A DNA stretch of 64,000 bases, from contig RMBW01000059.1 in assembly GCA_004009845.1 (NCBI GenBank), positions 62,001-126,000 on the forward strand. The letters are read 5' to 3'. Shown here in pieces: positions 46,310-61,064 of this stretch. The translations under genes and the position numbers were made by a program. Origin of the DNA: Davidsoniella eucalypti (taxonomy: Eukaryota > Ascomycota > Sordariomycetes > Microascales > Ceratocystidaceae). Under the pieces are notes generated by a model that saw nothing but the letters and a program-made list of their open reading frames with translations, searched no databases and was not told the DNA's origin. Positions within the stretch are counted from its first letter, which is position 1, and each line of letters opens with the position of its first letter.

Positions 46310-49300
46310 TTTTTTGGCAGTGTTGTTGGCGCTCAACAGGCACAGGTTGCAACTGGGCTGGTTGGCAGGCAATTGACGGTAGATATATGAGACGGCTAAG
46401 CAAACTACAAGCACAAGTAGAACAGTCGGGAAAAGGAACAATGTAGAGCTGCGGCTGGTGTATTTCTGGAAGGGGAAAAGAAGTCTTAAAAAGTAAAAGC
46501 ACGACCTGGCTAAAAGAAGGTCGACTTCTTGGTGGGGAAGATCGGAATTGGATTTGGCAAAAAAAGTGACCAGGGGTGGCAGAACTCAGCCCTCAAGTAA
46601 TCAGTGAAAAAGGGATGATTGTCTAATGGGGCCAGGAGAGCTCTAAAGTCCAAGGGCACGACGGCAATGCACGGAATCAAAACAGCCTCCAGAAAGTCGT
46701 GAGTTGGCAAAATGCAGACGCCTTAGTCTGGTACGACGGGATTCTGCTTGGGTAGCCAAGACGACGATAGCTTGATGTAGTGCAAGATCGCGTGACGCAT
46801 ACATATATATGGTTGTAGTTGTAGTTGCAGCAATGACGGGATGAAGCACTGCTAAAGACAATAGAGAGAGCACATGCGAAGTGTAGTGAGTGTACTTGTG
46901 TATGTTGCAGTCAAGGAAGACGGCTAGAAGCCCGAGCAAAGCTTGATATGCCGATAAACTACACTGGCGGGAGGACCAGGTGGCAAGCAAGCAACAGGCT
47001 CAGCTGAATGGACAACTGGACAATTGGGGCAAGTGTAAGATGAGCGAGCGATTTGAGCAGCGGTGATAACAGGTAGAATAGAATGTTGGGTTCGTGGCAT
47101 AGCGTAACCACAGAGGATTGTGCATTGAGATATCAGAGTGGTGTCAGAGAAGCCGGCTCACTCGAACTGCAACATTTAAAGTAGTTTTTAGCACCAGGCT
47201 AGACAGCAATGGCACTAAGACGTCTCAAGATAGTCCATTGAGGAGCTCGCTCAAAGTGGCCAAGAACAGCACGGGTTGGGTCATTGAGAACAGATGGTTG
47301 TTGGAGATTGCCTATTTAATTGTTGCCAATTTTGGCAACGTAATAAGTAGCTTTGAGCTAGTTGTAGTTCACAGTAAAGGCTTGGACGCGCAGCAGACTT
47401 CTGTTCTTTGGCTTCTTTTCTTTCCGTGTGAGAGAACTGGTAAGGATATGTTTGATGCTTGGCTGGGTCACGGACTATGTTACAGTTGATGGATAAATTG
47501 GGCAATTAATGAACATGCATACAGACACAAGTCAATGGTAGCTACGCAAAGGATAAGGCAAACCTGCTTTGATGTATATTGAATGCCCATTGGGGTAGTT
47601 CCGTGATATCAGGCTGGAAATGTGTACTTCGTTTACCTAGAAGTAAAGCTAGGTCGCCTTTTCCAGCAGTAAATATTGACAAAGTGCCACCACTATCAAA
47701 ATAGTGTGGGGCGGCATCAAACGACCATAAGTATCACCCCACGCTTATTTTGCTGTAGAGGTACATTATAAATGGCTGTATGGTACAAAAGGACGAGCGG
47801 TTGGATGCCGCTTACCGAAGACTGGGGAAGCAAGGAGCAGGGACGGGACAGCATTCTCAAACCAAAACTTTCGGTTCGTGCAATACAGCTATATAACGAG
47901 CTGTAGTCATAGTCAAATCTTGTTGTCATCGGAAACTTCTGTTCTGTTGTCGATTACACTTGTGATAAGGCGGGACAGCAGCAATCGGAATCAAGCCTGA
48001 TCTAGCTTGGCATAGAGACAAGACTCCAGAGACGGCATAATCGTAACCTACAATGTGCAGACAGATGTACATCACTAAACATAAACCTGGTGTCTTGGGT
48101 GTTGGAGTTGGCTAACCAACACACAGCACCTGATTCTTGCTGCCATTGGTCCGACACAAGGGAAAGGACAGTGATGATGAAACCGAACAATAAGATCAAT
48201 GGGGCAAAGGAAGCATCCGGCACACAAAGAACACCCAGAAGTCTTGGCCTAGACCGCCAGGTGACTGTCACCTTGTTGCCGCATCACGAGAGAACAAGCA
48301 TCGTGAGCGCCTATTTGTGCATGTAAACACGGTAAGCAGAAGCTTTCCGACTATTCCCGAAATTGTTGCTCTTTCCTGCATCTTCCCATTCCTGTGCTCA
48401 GGTGTTTGGTGTAGCCATCCATGCATCCTGTATTTGTTTCCTGGCAGAACAAATCTTCGTTGCAGGGGTAAAAGTCTCGACGCCCGTCTTCAGTCGCAAA
48501 CCAACCCCAATAAGCAGACTAGAGAACAATAGAGTGCTTAGTAGTAGTAGTAGTAGTAGCAGTAGAAGCCAGACGACCATCTCCCGAATTCCAGGCATCT
48601 TTGTGCTCAAAACGATGTCAAACGACGCAGCTACCACGTAACGAAAAACACAGGGCTGGCTCTGTTGTTCGTCTCACCGATGGTTACAGAATTGCTTGAT
48701 GCAAGACATAAAAGTGATAAGTCAGTCGATGGGAAGGACACTTGTGCCGACCAATTCAAAGGCAGCCTTTCTTCGGCATACAGATATGTATTTGCCTGTT
48801 ATCAGAAATGCAGTCATGCGACAAGTCGAGAGTGCCAACTCCGGTTCAATAGTGACCTGAGGCACAGAGACACCGACATGCCCTAACACCATGTACAGCG
48901 CTGTTTTGGATTGAGATGTGCTCAGTCTGTATGGCCTATCATTCCCAAAGTGCAACAAAGTGTCGTGATACGTCTAAAGTGTTTCTGGTTCTCATTATAA
49001 TGCATGTATATGCAAGACCCTGGTCGATTATTGCCCTGCAAAAATTCAGACGGGGCATTCTTGAAATGGGGGGATCTTCTCTACATGTACAATATCTGTA
49101 CATTGTAGTATTGTACGATGTATACATATATATAGTTGTAAACAGAAACTGGGGGAAAGGGGACAATACAAGTATGCCAAGGGCTGTATCTGTATTATAT
49201 CTGTATGTGTGCATGTGATGACTTGTTGTGTCTGCTGAAGGAACACCGTGCTGGACGGGGGTTTGCCCATGTGACATGATCACTTGACCATATACATATA

Positions 49301-50563
49301 CAGATACGCAGGCCACGCTTCTTATTTTGTTGGGGTCCATCAGCTAGATCAATCTTGTTTGAAATATAATTGAGTATGGAGATTAAATTGCAGATTAAAA
49401 ACAAAAAGTCTTTAAGCAATGGACAGGGAGGCCGCGACCGATAAAATTTCACACTTTTTTTCTTCTTTTTCTCTCTAGAGTGCCCTAAAGAAAGATGAGG
49501 CTCAACTGGAAACAAGCAGGGAAAAGGGAAGCCAGGAACATTGCTCGACAACGTTCTCAGCTCTATTCAACTCTCGAGATACCTGAAGAATAGGGTTTTC
49601 ACGACGTCGAGTATCTGATGCCGAGGGAATTGAGAAAACAAAACTAGCAATCAACTTACACTGCTGATAGACCACGTATTAGCACGGCCACGAGCCTGGG
49701 CGAGTCTGCCGCCACCCGCAGATATCCCATATGGCATGTCGAGAAGTATGTGTACAGATAGAATTCGGCTAGGTTTTGTCGATGCCTGGATATATACCTT
49801 ATAGGATAAATAGGCTAACGTGATTGTCCTCAATAAGGAAGGTTAATCCGGCGATATATGCGGTTCGGTGGGCGTTCGGTCGGTCGGAAGACGACAAGCT
49901 GTCGATAGTGCAGTAATGCGTATTGGTGCCTTGTCGATAAGGCTGCGGCAAATAAAAGATTATATCAGGCACACGATAGATGATCGAGAAAGAGTCCGGT
50001 CGGAAATATCGGGAGGCTATCGAGCTAATCAAGGTCGTAATTCAAGAATAATCGTTTGATTCACATGAAAATCAACTCGTATGAATTTGAGTCTTTGCGC
50101 GCTTTAAAGACATTCTGCCAGAAAGCTTTACTACTATTTAATCGAACTAAGCCCTAGGAAAACCGGCCGCAAAAAACAATCTAAATCCTATCCTGCTGCC
50201 TCCACTAACTAGCACATAATGTGTACCTTCTCAAAGAAGTTCCGGTGAACCATGATTGGTTTTTCTGCTGTCCCACCACCATTTCCTTCATTTATGAATG
50301 GCGAGATGTGGCTGCACTCTAAAATGCCTATTCATCCGTAGATCTACTCAACATGTTGCCACGTGTAGGCGTAACCAGCTGCTGAGACGGCAACTGCAGA
50401 AAAAAAAGATTCCAAGTCATAATAGTGCGAACGACGATAAGATAAGACCCTAGGAATAGCCGTTTTCGTGACCGCCTTCTGTTATGGAGGTTATGAACCT
50501 TGCCATTGTTCCACAAAGTAATAGAATAGATCAACAGCCGAATCAAGAACAACAACTTCTTGT
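46310..50563. other. 4.25-kb gene-free region
   Basis: Upstream region of the PFK-2/FBPase-2 gene and 3' flank of the protease gene. Many overlapping short ORFs on both strands, none with a domain. A (GTA)n microsatellite lies at 48541-48565. No tRNA or inverted-repeat element recognised. Confidence 0.5.
48541..48565. repeat. (GTA)n microsatellite
   Basis: Six perfect GTA units followed by GCA-GTA, in noncoding DNA. Confidence 0.8.
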
Positions 50564-52038
50564 TTACAGATGCTTGCCGTAAAACCGCATCTGAGCAGCT
50601 CCAATGTCAAACACTGCCATGACACTCTGTAAAAAGACATCGCCTAAGATATATGGGCCCTCACCGCCCGACGTCACGCCAATGGCACAGTAGCCTGTGG
50701 AAGGGTCTTGGAAGTCCTTGTAGATAAGATCGGCTGGGTTCAGCCACAGCTTGACATTGTTGATGATAATGGCAAGTCGGGGCGGAGCGGCATCGCACGG
50801 CGCAAAGTAGGAGCCATATTCATATAGATACACTGCGCTAGGGTTAAAGGACGAGGCGATAGCTTCGGCTAGATCTATGGCAATTGTTAGCATTATTGAC
50901 TTGTGCCCCGATGTAAAGCTAACATACCAGGAGGGAGGTATAGAAGAGTAGTGCCGGTATCGACGATATATAGATATTTCCGGGAGTCTCTGACTTGGCC
51001 GTACTGAATGCCATCCGTAGAGATGGTATAAAAGGTGTACTCCGAACTAGCACCAGGGAAGTCGATAACACTGGCCTATGACATGTTAGACTACTATATA
51101 TATCGTGATTCATGTTGCCAACTTACTATCAAGATATCGGTAGATGCGATCGTCATCGGCGCCCAGTTGATATCAGGCAAGCCACCCCAACCAATCTGTC
51201 CTCCTCCCGTGCTTTTATCCAGCGCAACAGCAAAGACTGGAGCAGCCAGCCCCTGGCTCACCATGTTAGTGAAGATTGGTCGGTATGACTGGCGATAACT
51301 TGACTGGCCTGAAGAGTCATAGCCCTTATACCCACTAGTCAACGCCGGATATGCCATTCCCAGGATTCCGTTAGTGACGTTGTTGCCGATCCAAAACGTA
51401 TCATTGGCTAGGCCGACCTGCTGGCCGATCACCACCATTCCTGCTAGTTCAATATCACTCCATCCCAGTGGTCCGCTGACCTTCTCGCCCGATCCGTACT
51501 TGGTCTGGAAATGCAGTAGAGGATCTTCACCGCGCGAGAATCCATTCACCAGGTTGGGGCCCCATTGACACGCCGATTGCTCGGTGGTAGTTCCTAGAGA
51601 TGTACGGCACGTGAAGTTCTCGCTAACTGCCCAAGTATCGCTGCTTCCAGTATCAAAGATGAGTGACACCGTCTGGCCATCCCAAATAGCATCCACACTG
51701 TATTGCGTGGACATGCTGTCAATAGCGCTGATGTTCTGCGAAGGAACGGGACCACGCTTCTTGTACGGCGTGCGTGAGGCGCGGCGCTTTAGAACGGAGG
51801 CAATGTTTGCTGCAGACCTACCAGTTCGTTTCTTTCCAAGCGAAGTCAGCCGCTGGATATGTGGTGTGGGGATGTCAACAGTGATTTCTTGGATGGCATT
51901 GATTCTATGGAACTTGACTCCGTTGATAGAGCTATCTATCTGAGCACCAAGCAAAGGCTTGTCTAGGAAGATATCATTGATTGCATCAGAACAAAGTGGG
52001 AAAATCCCCAGAGCAAGAGCTACCACGTATAACTTCAT
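50564..52038 (-). CDS. Secreted pepsin-like aspartic protease (family A1)
   Basis: Three exons on the minus strand (52038-51127, 51075-50928, 50874-50564) with very short introns of 51 and 53 nt give 456 aa. Signal peptide MKLYVVALALGIFPLCSDA is followed by a propeptide that ends at dibasic/tribasic sites; YKKRG (92-96) is a likely Kex2 cut giving mature GPVPSQN. Both catalytic aspartates are present: FDTGSSDTW (Asp129) and VDTGTTLLY (Asp343). The family tail ILGDVFLQSVMAVFDIGAAQMRF is intact. Several N-glycosylation sequons (NFT, NDT, NVT) fit secretion. No C-terminal GPI-like hydrophobic segment, so it is probably released rather than yapsin-like. It hydrolyses proteins, usually at acid pH. 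Alone in its neighbourhood, with 4 kb and 12 kb gene-free flanks. Confidence 0.92.
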
Positions 52039-55000
52039 GGTGGAAAAAGGTGTATGTATGGAGTAGTAAAGTGTTTGCTTGAATGTGTGCGCATCTCCTA
52101 AGAGAGTTGGTATGTTGGGTAGTTGGTAGACTACTTATATTAATCTTGAGGTGATACAAGCACAAGATCTCTAATATCCCAATTGCATTGAAATCTAATC
52201 TCTCGCTGTGTAACGAAGCGCCTCTCTGTAAGAAATCAAGACATGTAATATGGCTCAAGCTTTTTCAGGTGTGTCTAGTGTAGTTGGCTCTCCTTGAAAA
52301 CAGACACATAATTTGTAAGTACAGAGACAATTAGCCACTAAGAAGCTGATGCTTGATACCCAAGTCTTTCACCTACGGCCATAACCTGTAGAAATCATGG
52401 GATCTCGTCTGCTCTCTCTTATGAGGGACAAGCTCTGGGTCAGTACTACAATGGGTTACCACGTGGGGATACCTAGTTTGTATGTTCTCTTCCTAAATCC
52501 ATGGGTTTGTGAGACTCGTGTCTTGATGTTTATATGTGTTGTTATCAATATCAAAATCAAAGTCCGCTTCTACGATATCGCCAAGGGTAATTTTCTCATA
52601 CGGTAGTCACGTTACTCTCACGCCGACGCCACTATTCTATCTTTTTCCCAAATATCTATCCTCTTTTCATTGTCTACCCCTACGTATATTCACAGGCGAA
52701 AAAGCAAGTATCACGTTTACTTGAGTCAAACATTCGCATAATCCGGTATGCCATATGTAATTACACGGAATGGAATCATGCCGTGTGTTATATATTACGG
52801 CATGAAGCGTGGCAGTTGTACGAAAGAAGCCGTCCTCAGAGACGTCGGCTAGCAGTGTGACCTTGGCAATATTCACTTGGACAAGGCATACATTTGAGCT
52901 GAGTAAGCTGGAGATATAACTACGAAGTTTTACAGAAAGGGAATACCTTCTCTGATGTGTGCTTTGATAGTAGCCGAAGGCTGTATGTGTGTCTCAACAC
53001 TACAGATAGAGATCGTTATGTGATTTTACGTATCAACTACCAAGGGCTATCATGCATGCATATGTGTCAACAGCTATTAACATATCTATAAACATTACGT
53101 CAATTCTAACAATACTCCGACAGGAAGAAATGTAGACCTGAGAAACTACAGTATTTTCTCCGAGGAAATCGGCATCGGCACATCGCTTGAAGTGTTTCAG
53201 TGTCAGTTATGCAATAGTCATGACCTGGCACAACGAAGATTCTCATAACTCTTATGGGATGTCTAGGGAGCAAGATATCAGCTCTTCGGAGCATGTTGAC
53301 GCGTACGGCTGTAGATATCACGAATAGCCAGAGAAGACGCTATCACCAAAAATTGCATTCAAATTTTCCCGGCCTACCGATAAATAACCCCCGAGTTGGA
53401 TTTCCTAACCCTTGAGGTAGATATTAAAAATAAAAATAAAAACCCCCATATCAATATATTTGCTTCTCTCTCTCAGTAGTCATATAAAGAGCCTACGAGC
53501 CGGGCGACTCGATAGTTACATAAAATGGATTTAGTGAGACTATACGACAGCGATTTAACCAACCTGTAGTTGTAGGTTCCACAATATTTTAATTTTTTAC
53601 TGACCAGGCTTTGTTTTTGTTCCATTGAAAAAAAGAAAGAAGAAAAAAACTGACTCAGTTGATCAAAGCGACGATCATCGTGCTAATCAATTTATTTCCT
53701 AGGCGAAACAAAGAACGGTCTAGGTCGTGGATTTGGCAAGGCCTAGGCCAACAGCAGCAACCCTCCAGAAAGATAAGATCCATTCTCTTCTCCTGTACTG
53801 CAGATTCTTCATGGGAGCAGCATGATTTGTACACTAAACGCACCAGCAAGCAAGGGCGTGGAGCTATCTTAAACAAGGTAGAGGATAGGCTCCCACGAAT
53901 GATTCTCGCCAAAACACTGGTAAGATAATGTACGCTGAGAAAGAACCCTCATAAAATAGAGCATTGAATTAACCCACCAATCCAGCGCCGCCGCCAATTG
54001 TCCTTGGTCTATCAGGCAAGCTTCACATCGCCTTAGGCCTCAATCAGCCGCTGAACAACCACACGAGTCTTCTAGAGCCGGGCGAAGGAGCTGAACAATA
54101 GCGAACTTATCACCAAACAGAGAAATTGAGAGAACAGCAGCAGATGAACTGGAAATGAGGCAATAGCGCTTGCAGTTTGTCGCATTAGTACAGGCACTTG
54201 TTGCTACATCACGAAGTAACCTCCACTCAATTTTCTTCACTGATTTATATGGGATATATGGCAAGGAGTAGATATCCTAGGGAGGAAGTCCGGCGTGATT
54301 TTCCATGATATCAGTGGCATTCTTTTTCCTCTCAGACAGACTGGCCTCTCATTGATTGGCTGAGGTTATGGAATTTGCTATTACTCTAGAATTAGCTGCC
54401 TGCCCAACTCTCAACAAAGCCTACCAGCAGGACGAAAACCAAAGTGCGCTTTGGCTCTCAGACGCAGGGGACCAGCCAGCCATTCTAGTGCCACAGCACT
54501 GAAATCCCAGCATCACAGTTTTCTCCTACTTCTTTAGGTCTTTGTTTGATGCGAGACAGGGCACTACAGGGTACAGAGAGAAAGCGAAGTGTGATGTGAG
54601 GCATAGGAGATGATAACAAAATGACTACAAAGACAGAAGGACAAAAAAGAGGGAATTACACAATATGTGAAGAACATAGGCATATGTACGTCCCCATAGA
54701 GTGTCACTGTTACTGGCATGCTTTTTTTTTTCTCTCCGAAAGTTGTCTGTCGTACCTGTATCCTATATCCTTCACACATGTTCAACCACACCGGCTTGAC
54801 AACATAAAAGCGGTGAGTAGATTTTCAAAGCAGAATTTTCACATGGCTGACTTGCTGGCAGCCTGGATAGACCGGAAGGTTATGCCGCTGATACATGTTG
54901 GAGGAGGAGCATTGCTGTAAATCCAAGATTGGACTGTATGTTTGTCCATTTTCCACTCGTCCAATAGGACTTAGTTATGAACAATGCAATAGACTGAAAA

Positions 55001-55679
55001 GGCTGTGAAGGAGCCAGTAGAATTTGGAGGGTGCAAGTGGGGATAGTACATGGGACAGCCACTACAAAACAAGTTGCATATCATCATTCATTGCGGCTGA
55101 TGGCCTCATTACGCTCCGTTATGTCCAGATAACCTACTTTTACCATGGTGCCTCGGCTGGAAGGGAATATGAGGAGAGTTCATAAGCTTCCCTCGGGTTG
55201 AGGGGCGATCAATAATCATTAGAGCGTGTTTTGCATCCTCGTTCTCTATTCCGTCTTATTGACTATTGCCCAATACCATACGCTAATACCCGGACGAGCC
55301 ATATATATGAATATCACTTATGTTTCTTGGAGTTCCTTCCAGGCAGGACCATTGAGCCAAAGCGGTACTAGATGCCAAGGGAAGGAAGAAATTTAGTAAG
55401 AATCGAGAAAAACGACCCAGATCGGAGATTGAGATCTAGAAGCCCAAAACAGGACTGTTGTTTCTATTCTCTCATTTGAGTTGTGGGTTAGAGGCTTTCG
55501 TCTGTACATGTAAGGCTGATATTGTCTCCATCACGAAAGCACTACATTTACGCGTCTTATGTATTTCATGGTATATGATTATGTATAACCACTGGCAACT
55601 AGAATAACCACTTCCACCGCCCAACAAGTCTCATATCACATAGGGCTCTTTGCTTACAACAAACGAACAGTATCTGTAA

Positions 55680-55934
55680 CTACTATTCCTTGGTCCAAGT
55701 GTTGGTGCAGTAGAATTGCCCCTCATTCGTATAGAACAAGAACAGCAAGGATATGAGGAGTTGAACCCCGATAATAGATCACTAGACGAAACGGAGATCA
55801 TTTCTTGGTCAAGCGCTATTCTAAATCTTATGCTTTTGGGTGCTAGTGTTGCGACTCTAGCGGTTTGTGTACAGTTTATAATACGCAAAACGAACCAATG
55901 GGTTGGCCAATACATACAGATGTATATATCATGA
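55680..55934 (+). pseudogene. Possible relic or unannotated exon encoding one membrane helix
   Basis: An 84-codon open frame without an initiating ATG ends in a stop at 55934. It reads as a polar, acidic N-part (EQEQQGYEELNPDNRSLDE) followed by one clean hydrophobic helix (SSAILNLMLLGASVATLAVC) and a basic end (IIRKT). The composition is more protein-like than the surrounding ORFs, but an overlapping minus-strand frame is longer, so chance cannot be excluded. No family recognised. Confidence 0.2.
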
Positions 55935-58900
55935 CCCCCTCCTTCTCTAGCCGATATAGCGGCCGATGAGCCGATGAGATCACCCAAGTTTGAGAAGAGG
56001 GCGACCAACTATATTGCCAACTGGTCTGCTCGCTTGTCCCAGCCAAGACCCGACAGATAGAGAGACAACACTATGAATCGACAGCTTACCAAGTACTACT
56101 CTGGTACATTACATATTTTGAGATACTTATACTATGTACATACATAATACATTTATACCTCCTTCATAGCAACATGCCACCACATTGGGAACAAGCGACA
56201 GTGACAGAAAGTCTTGGTGTTGGACGCACAAAAACGGGCGTGAGTCGGGAAAGATGGATGGAATTGATTCCAACACATTCTCTGCTCTTCGATCGCCATG
56301 TCGATATCGTGCCATATGTGCTTAGGCTGTTTGCGATGCTTCGGGTAGGCAGGCAGGCCGTATGCATTTGAGGGGTCTGGCAAGCATAACTCTGCAACCC
56401 GACTATTATCCTCCCCTTGGCTGACGGAGGGAGTCACGGTACAATACGCCCGTATGGTCTCACTATGCTCTGTGATATGATATGCCGGGGTTGGAGATAT
56501 AGTAACACTTGTTTCCAAACTTTTCACTTCCACAGGTCGGAGTCTTGCTCCCGGTCTATCTGTATCTGTACAATGCATCATCCCACGCATATGCAGTCGT
56601 ACTGTCTTCTTCTGGCTGAAGCTTAGAGCCTTTGAGGCGACCTAGCAAATTTTTATTCGAGATACATTTGCTTCTGGAGTGTCCGAATTATGTTTCTTCC
56701 TCGTGATATTTTTACCCACTAATATATGAGAAAAGACGCAAGACGTCCCCAGGACAGGCAAGGAATAGAAAGACTTGGGCCACATAGAGGCCAGCCACTG
56801 GGTAACCTACATACTATCTAGTGCGGACTCACGGTCGTTTGCCTGGGCTTCTATATGTACTTCTCTGTGTGAAGGAGAAGTGATGTTGCATTGGAGACCC
56901 CAGCCTTAAGCATGAAGCAAGTAAAGGACAAGCCGATTTGTTAGAAGCAAACTCGTAGTACTATTGGTAATGCACATTTAAGGTAGCAATAGAGGCAGCA
57001 GTACCAATACCAGAGAAAAGAAAAGGCTTGGTGGAATGGCTATAGATGGTAGTGCACAAGCCATCGATCTATGGTCGATGCACTGACGGCCGCGTTTACA
57101 CCATTGTTTGAGATCTTTAACTTAATAGAACCAAATAAGGACCTTGCAACTAGCACATACTTACGTAGGCGTTCTTGGTCGACATGTCAAAGCTTCAGAT
57201 GGCTTTTCATGCAACAAGCTTTCACTTTCGGTGACAGAGTTGCATGTGAAGAGACGGGGAAGAAAAAAAAGCGCAAGAAGAGACGATGATGGGAAAAAGG
57301 TGACAGTTGGCCCTGGTGAGAACAGAGTTGAGGAGGAGGATAGCAAGGAAAAACAAAAACGTCATATCGCGATAGCTAGCGGCGTGCCTGTACTACAACA
57401 GACGACATACATGCCGGCTATCTATAATCTATAACTACGTTGTCGATTGAAGCTCGCAAGAGAATATAACTCCAAAGGCTAAATAGGCGAATCAGGACGT
57501 TTGAGTATGCATGTCTTGCTTGTTTTCTTGCTGTTTTTCTCTAACGGGCATGATGTTGAGCGAGTACAATAAATGATCGACTATCAAGCTGAGAATGTTA
57601 TATTGTTAGTAATCACCCACCAAAACACCCGATAATGGGGGCCAGAGCCTAAAATTGGTGCACGATATGTAGTGTGCATCAAGCCTCTAGACACACGTTA
57701 GAGACAACCAAAGGCTAGTTATATGGAACTACACCTGAGCCTATTCAGCCCTCATGCGCCAATGAGTCCATGGAGGAGCGGCCCCCTAGTTATTGCGGAG
57801 GAAGGGAAAAGGACAAGAATGGGAAAAGACAAAGGCTGCAGCTTTGGGCCGACTGCGAAGCTTCTGGCCGGTCTAGATCGCATGGGTTGGTCTTGAGCTA
57901 TAGATGGGCGATACTGGGCGACACAGTAGTAGCAAAGTCAGTACTACTGTTACGCTGAGAAGTGAGTGGTAGTCGAGAACCAACTTGGGCTGTGGGTTGG
58001 TAGGCTTAGCTTTGAGGATTTTACCTTTCGTTCATCGTGAAGCAGACAAGTACTTGGCTGCAGATCAATCTCGTAGACGCGTATTTGGGCTTTTTCGAGG
58101 TACGAAGTCCGGCTCTATACATTGTGGTTGTTGTACCTACAGAGTATACTTATCGCTTGGGAATAAAGAAGGTGTGCTTCACACACTGTATGTACGTCGT
58201 TGGTTTTAGTACGAACATGTACCTCCTCATTGTTTAGCTGCTATCAAGGTACCAAGTCTCGTCAACCCCGTCGTATTGATGGCACGTGACCGTGGGTATT
58301 TCCTTGCTGAACCACAAAAATACGCCATTTGAGAGCAACTGCAGCAATCAGGCGAATCCATAATTCAAGTTTCCTCTCGATTGTTTTCTATTCTAGCGGC
58401 CACAAAGAACACAACAAACATTCTCTGCAATCTGTCCAGAATTTTGTCTTTGCTGGCACCTCTATGCGATTGCTACGGTCACGACTACCATTGCTACATA
58501 TATGCTTCTACTTCTACTCTTGATGTTGCCAGGCCATGTTGAATCGCAGCCAGACACTATAGTTGCATTAATACGTGGGCTGGGCCGACCAAAGACATAC
58601 ACCCAGGTGCATGGGATAATCATTGAGAAAACGGACCATGGCCCAGACCATTCTATTCGTCTCGCCCGCTGCCAAACCCTAGCCCAGTTGTTCGTTTTTG
58701 GGGCTGCAGCTGGGCGTTCCTTATCCCTCCTATGAACCGCCATATTTCAATGGAGAAAAATGAGGAAGAAAAAATAGAAGAAAAGAAAAGAAGAAGAAAA
58801 AGGAACAAGCAGAGTCAGAGGACCCAAGGAGGCAAAGGGCTGTCATCTCATCCCATCCTCTTCATCACATAGTTGTTGCAGCTCGTTCGCCTGTCGCCCA

Positions 58901-61064
58901 GTTTGTGAGCGCCCCCTCCCATTCAATCACTCAACAGTGTGTATTATTGCATTCATGCGTGCTGCTTGATTATTGATTATAGCACCTCAGCATCCACGTG
59001 CCGATTCTACTTATTTTGGCTTATCTCTTTCCGAGCTACTTTTATAGCCTAGTCAAGGCTGTTCTAGCCCAGTAAATAGACTGATACAATGCTGTTCCGC
59101 TAGATTTTCCCTGTTTTCTGTCCTCTCCCTTCCTTCCAGCCGCCGTCAAGTTCACGCTGCGGAGGAGACGAGAGAACGAGCTTGCACCAAGTCCTATTGA
59201 AAATTCCACAGGATAGCATGTCTACTAGAGCGTGGGATTGTAGAAAAGAGGGAAAAGAGCCCGTTCGAGGCTCCGAAGGAGCAAAAAAGACACCAGAATA
59301 CTATCATGGGCTTGGCTGGCTGACAGGAGAACTTAGATTCCAGGACACTAATTATTATTATCTCTTTTTTATTCTTTCCTGGATACTCTCCAGCAACTAG
59401 TAGTCGATCAACATGGCGTTAGTCAAAAAATGAAGGGGGAAAACAGGATAAGTCTCAAGCCACGTTTCTACAATCAGGGAAAGGCTAACAAAATGCCCAG
59501 AACAACGGAGGGCTTGCTTTATTGATTGCAGACAAGCTAGCCTGAATTAGTACCTAGGATGTCCGATATCACGCTGGCATACAACCAGAATGCACCAAAC
59601 AACCCGAAAAGAAAGGCCAATGCTACCACCGGCTTGTTTGGTTTTCATCTTGTCTCCCTCCTCACCCTCGGCAACAGAGTCGTGTTTCCCAAAACCCAGA
59701 TAAAGAAATAATAAAAGCGAGGAGAGAGAGACGCGGAGACTTTGGGGTTCTTCTTGTTCCTCTGTTCCGCAGGTTGGGCAAGGATCGAGATATCCAAGCT
59801 AGCACCTAAGTCGGTTCACACAGATATACTAATACAGCTACATGGTGCTATCTATCGTAGGCTTTAACCTAGGCTAGCCCCAGATGCTACCAGATATTGT
59901 GACTATATACTACACTAAGCCAGGAAGACTAAGATTTTGGCCAGGGCAACGGATATAACCATGCCTACAAGGCAACGCAAGCAAAGCTTCAACTGGTTCT
60001 TGTCCAGCTGGCGTCCTCATCTTCTAGGTTAATTCTTGGACTATAGCGTCAAAGAGTCAGCCAGCAAGATATCCTATTTGTGCGTGCGTTGCATACATAT
60101 ACATGTACTATATGTATATTTACGTTGCTTTCTATCACGAAGAAGCCAAAGCGGATTAGTAGCTGCTCGGGCTCCCATAGTTCTACTTTTAGTGGTGTTT
60201 TGCGTCATCTGCCCCTTGAGATCAAAGGGGGAAAAAATGGTTGTGAGAGATCTCATTCATCCTTGATGATATTTCTTTTTCTGTATGTTCGATTTCTTTT
60301 CTCGCCCATCTTGTCTCTATTACGCACAAGAGTTTCTTCTGGAAGCCTGAAATTGACAGCTCTTGAACTTAGTGACGCTGTATACGTACATAGTAGTTAT
60401 ATCACATATTGTAAAAACAATCACTTGATACTACCATGATGAAGTAAACGAAGGGGCTAGAAGGTCTCATGTTGTCGAAACTAGTTGTATGATCAAACTT
60501 GACCCTCCATCGAGTACATCGTTTATTTTAATAATACAAAATCGTTAGCGCTTGTCTGCGTCTATTATAGAAAACAAGATGGGAACGAGGAGGGGAGGAG
60601 ACAACTATAGATAAATGGTAATTTATCGCTCGTTTCCTGGGTTGTTTATTATTTTCTAATATCGCACGGCCGCCAAACTAGCCGGCAGGAAAATAGGACT
60701 ACATGTAGAGAATATCTCACCAGTAAGCAGGCACCTTGAGTTGAATATCTAGTAGTGTCCGGGACATGCTGTGGTTTCGAAGCCTTCAGCACGGATTGCC
60801 TCATGTCACATATTTCTAGCGGCTTCATATCCTAATTCTGATCAGAATGTCCGGGATCTTGCGGTCAGTCCATATCCGCAAAGCCTATAAGTACACATCC
60901 AAAGAAAAGATGGAATATACGCATTATGCACATACAAAAAGTAGCATACATATTGCATGCATGTAAGGCTGGTTTTCTGGTACATGTGCAATGCCAATTT
61001 TATATCTGGAACAATATGTGATTGGCCAGAACTCTCCCAGTAGTCGGTTGGGCACACGCATATT

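Noticed and set aside
55631..56008. 125-codon minus-strand ORF overlapping the candidate exon
   Set aside because: Composition is chance-like, no domain, no leader signals.
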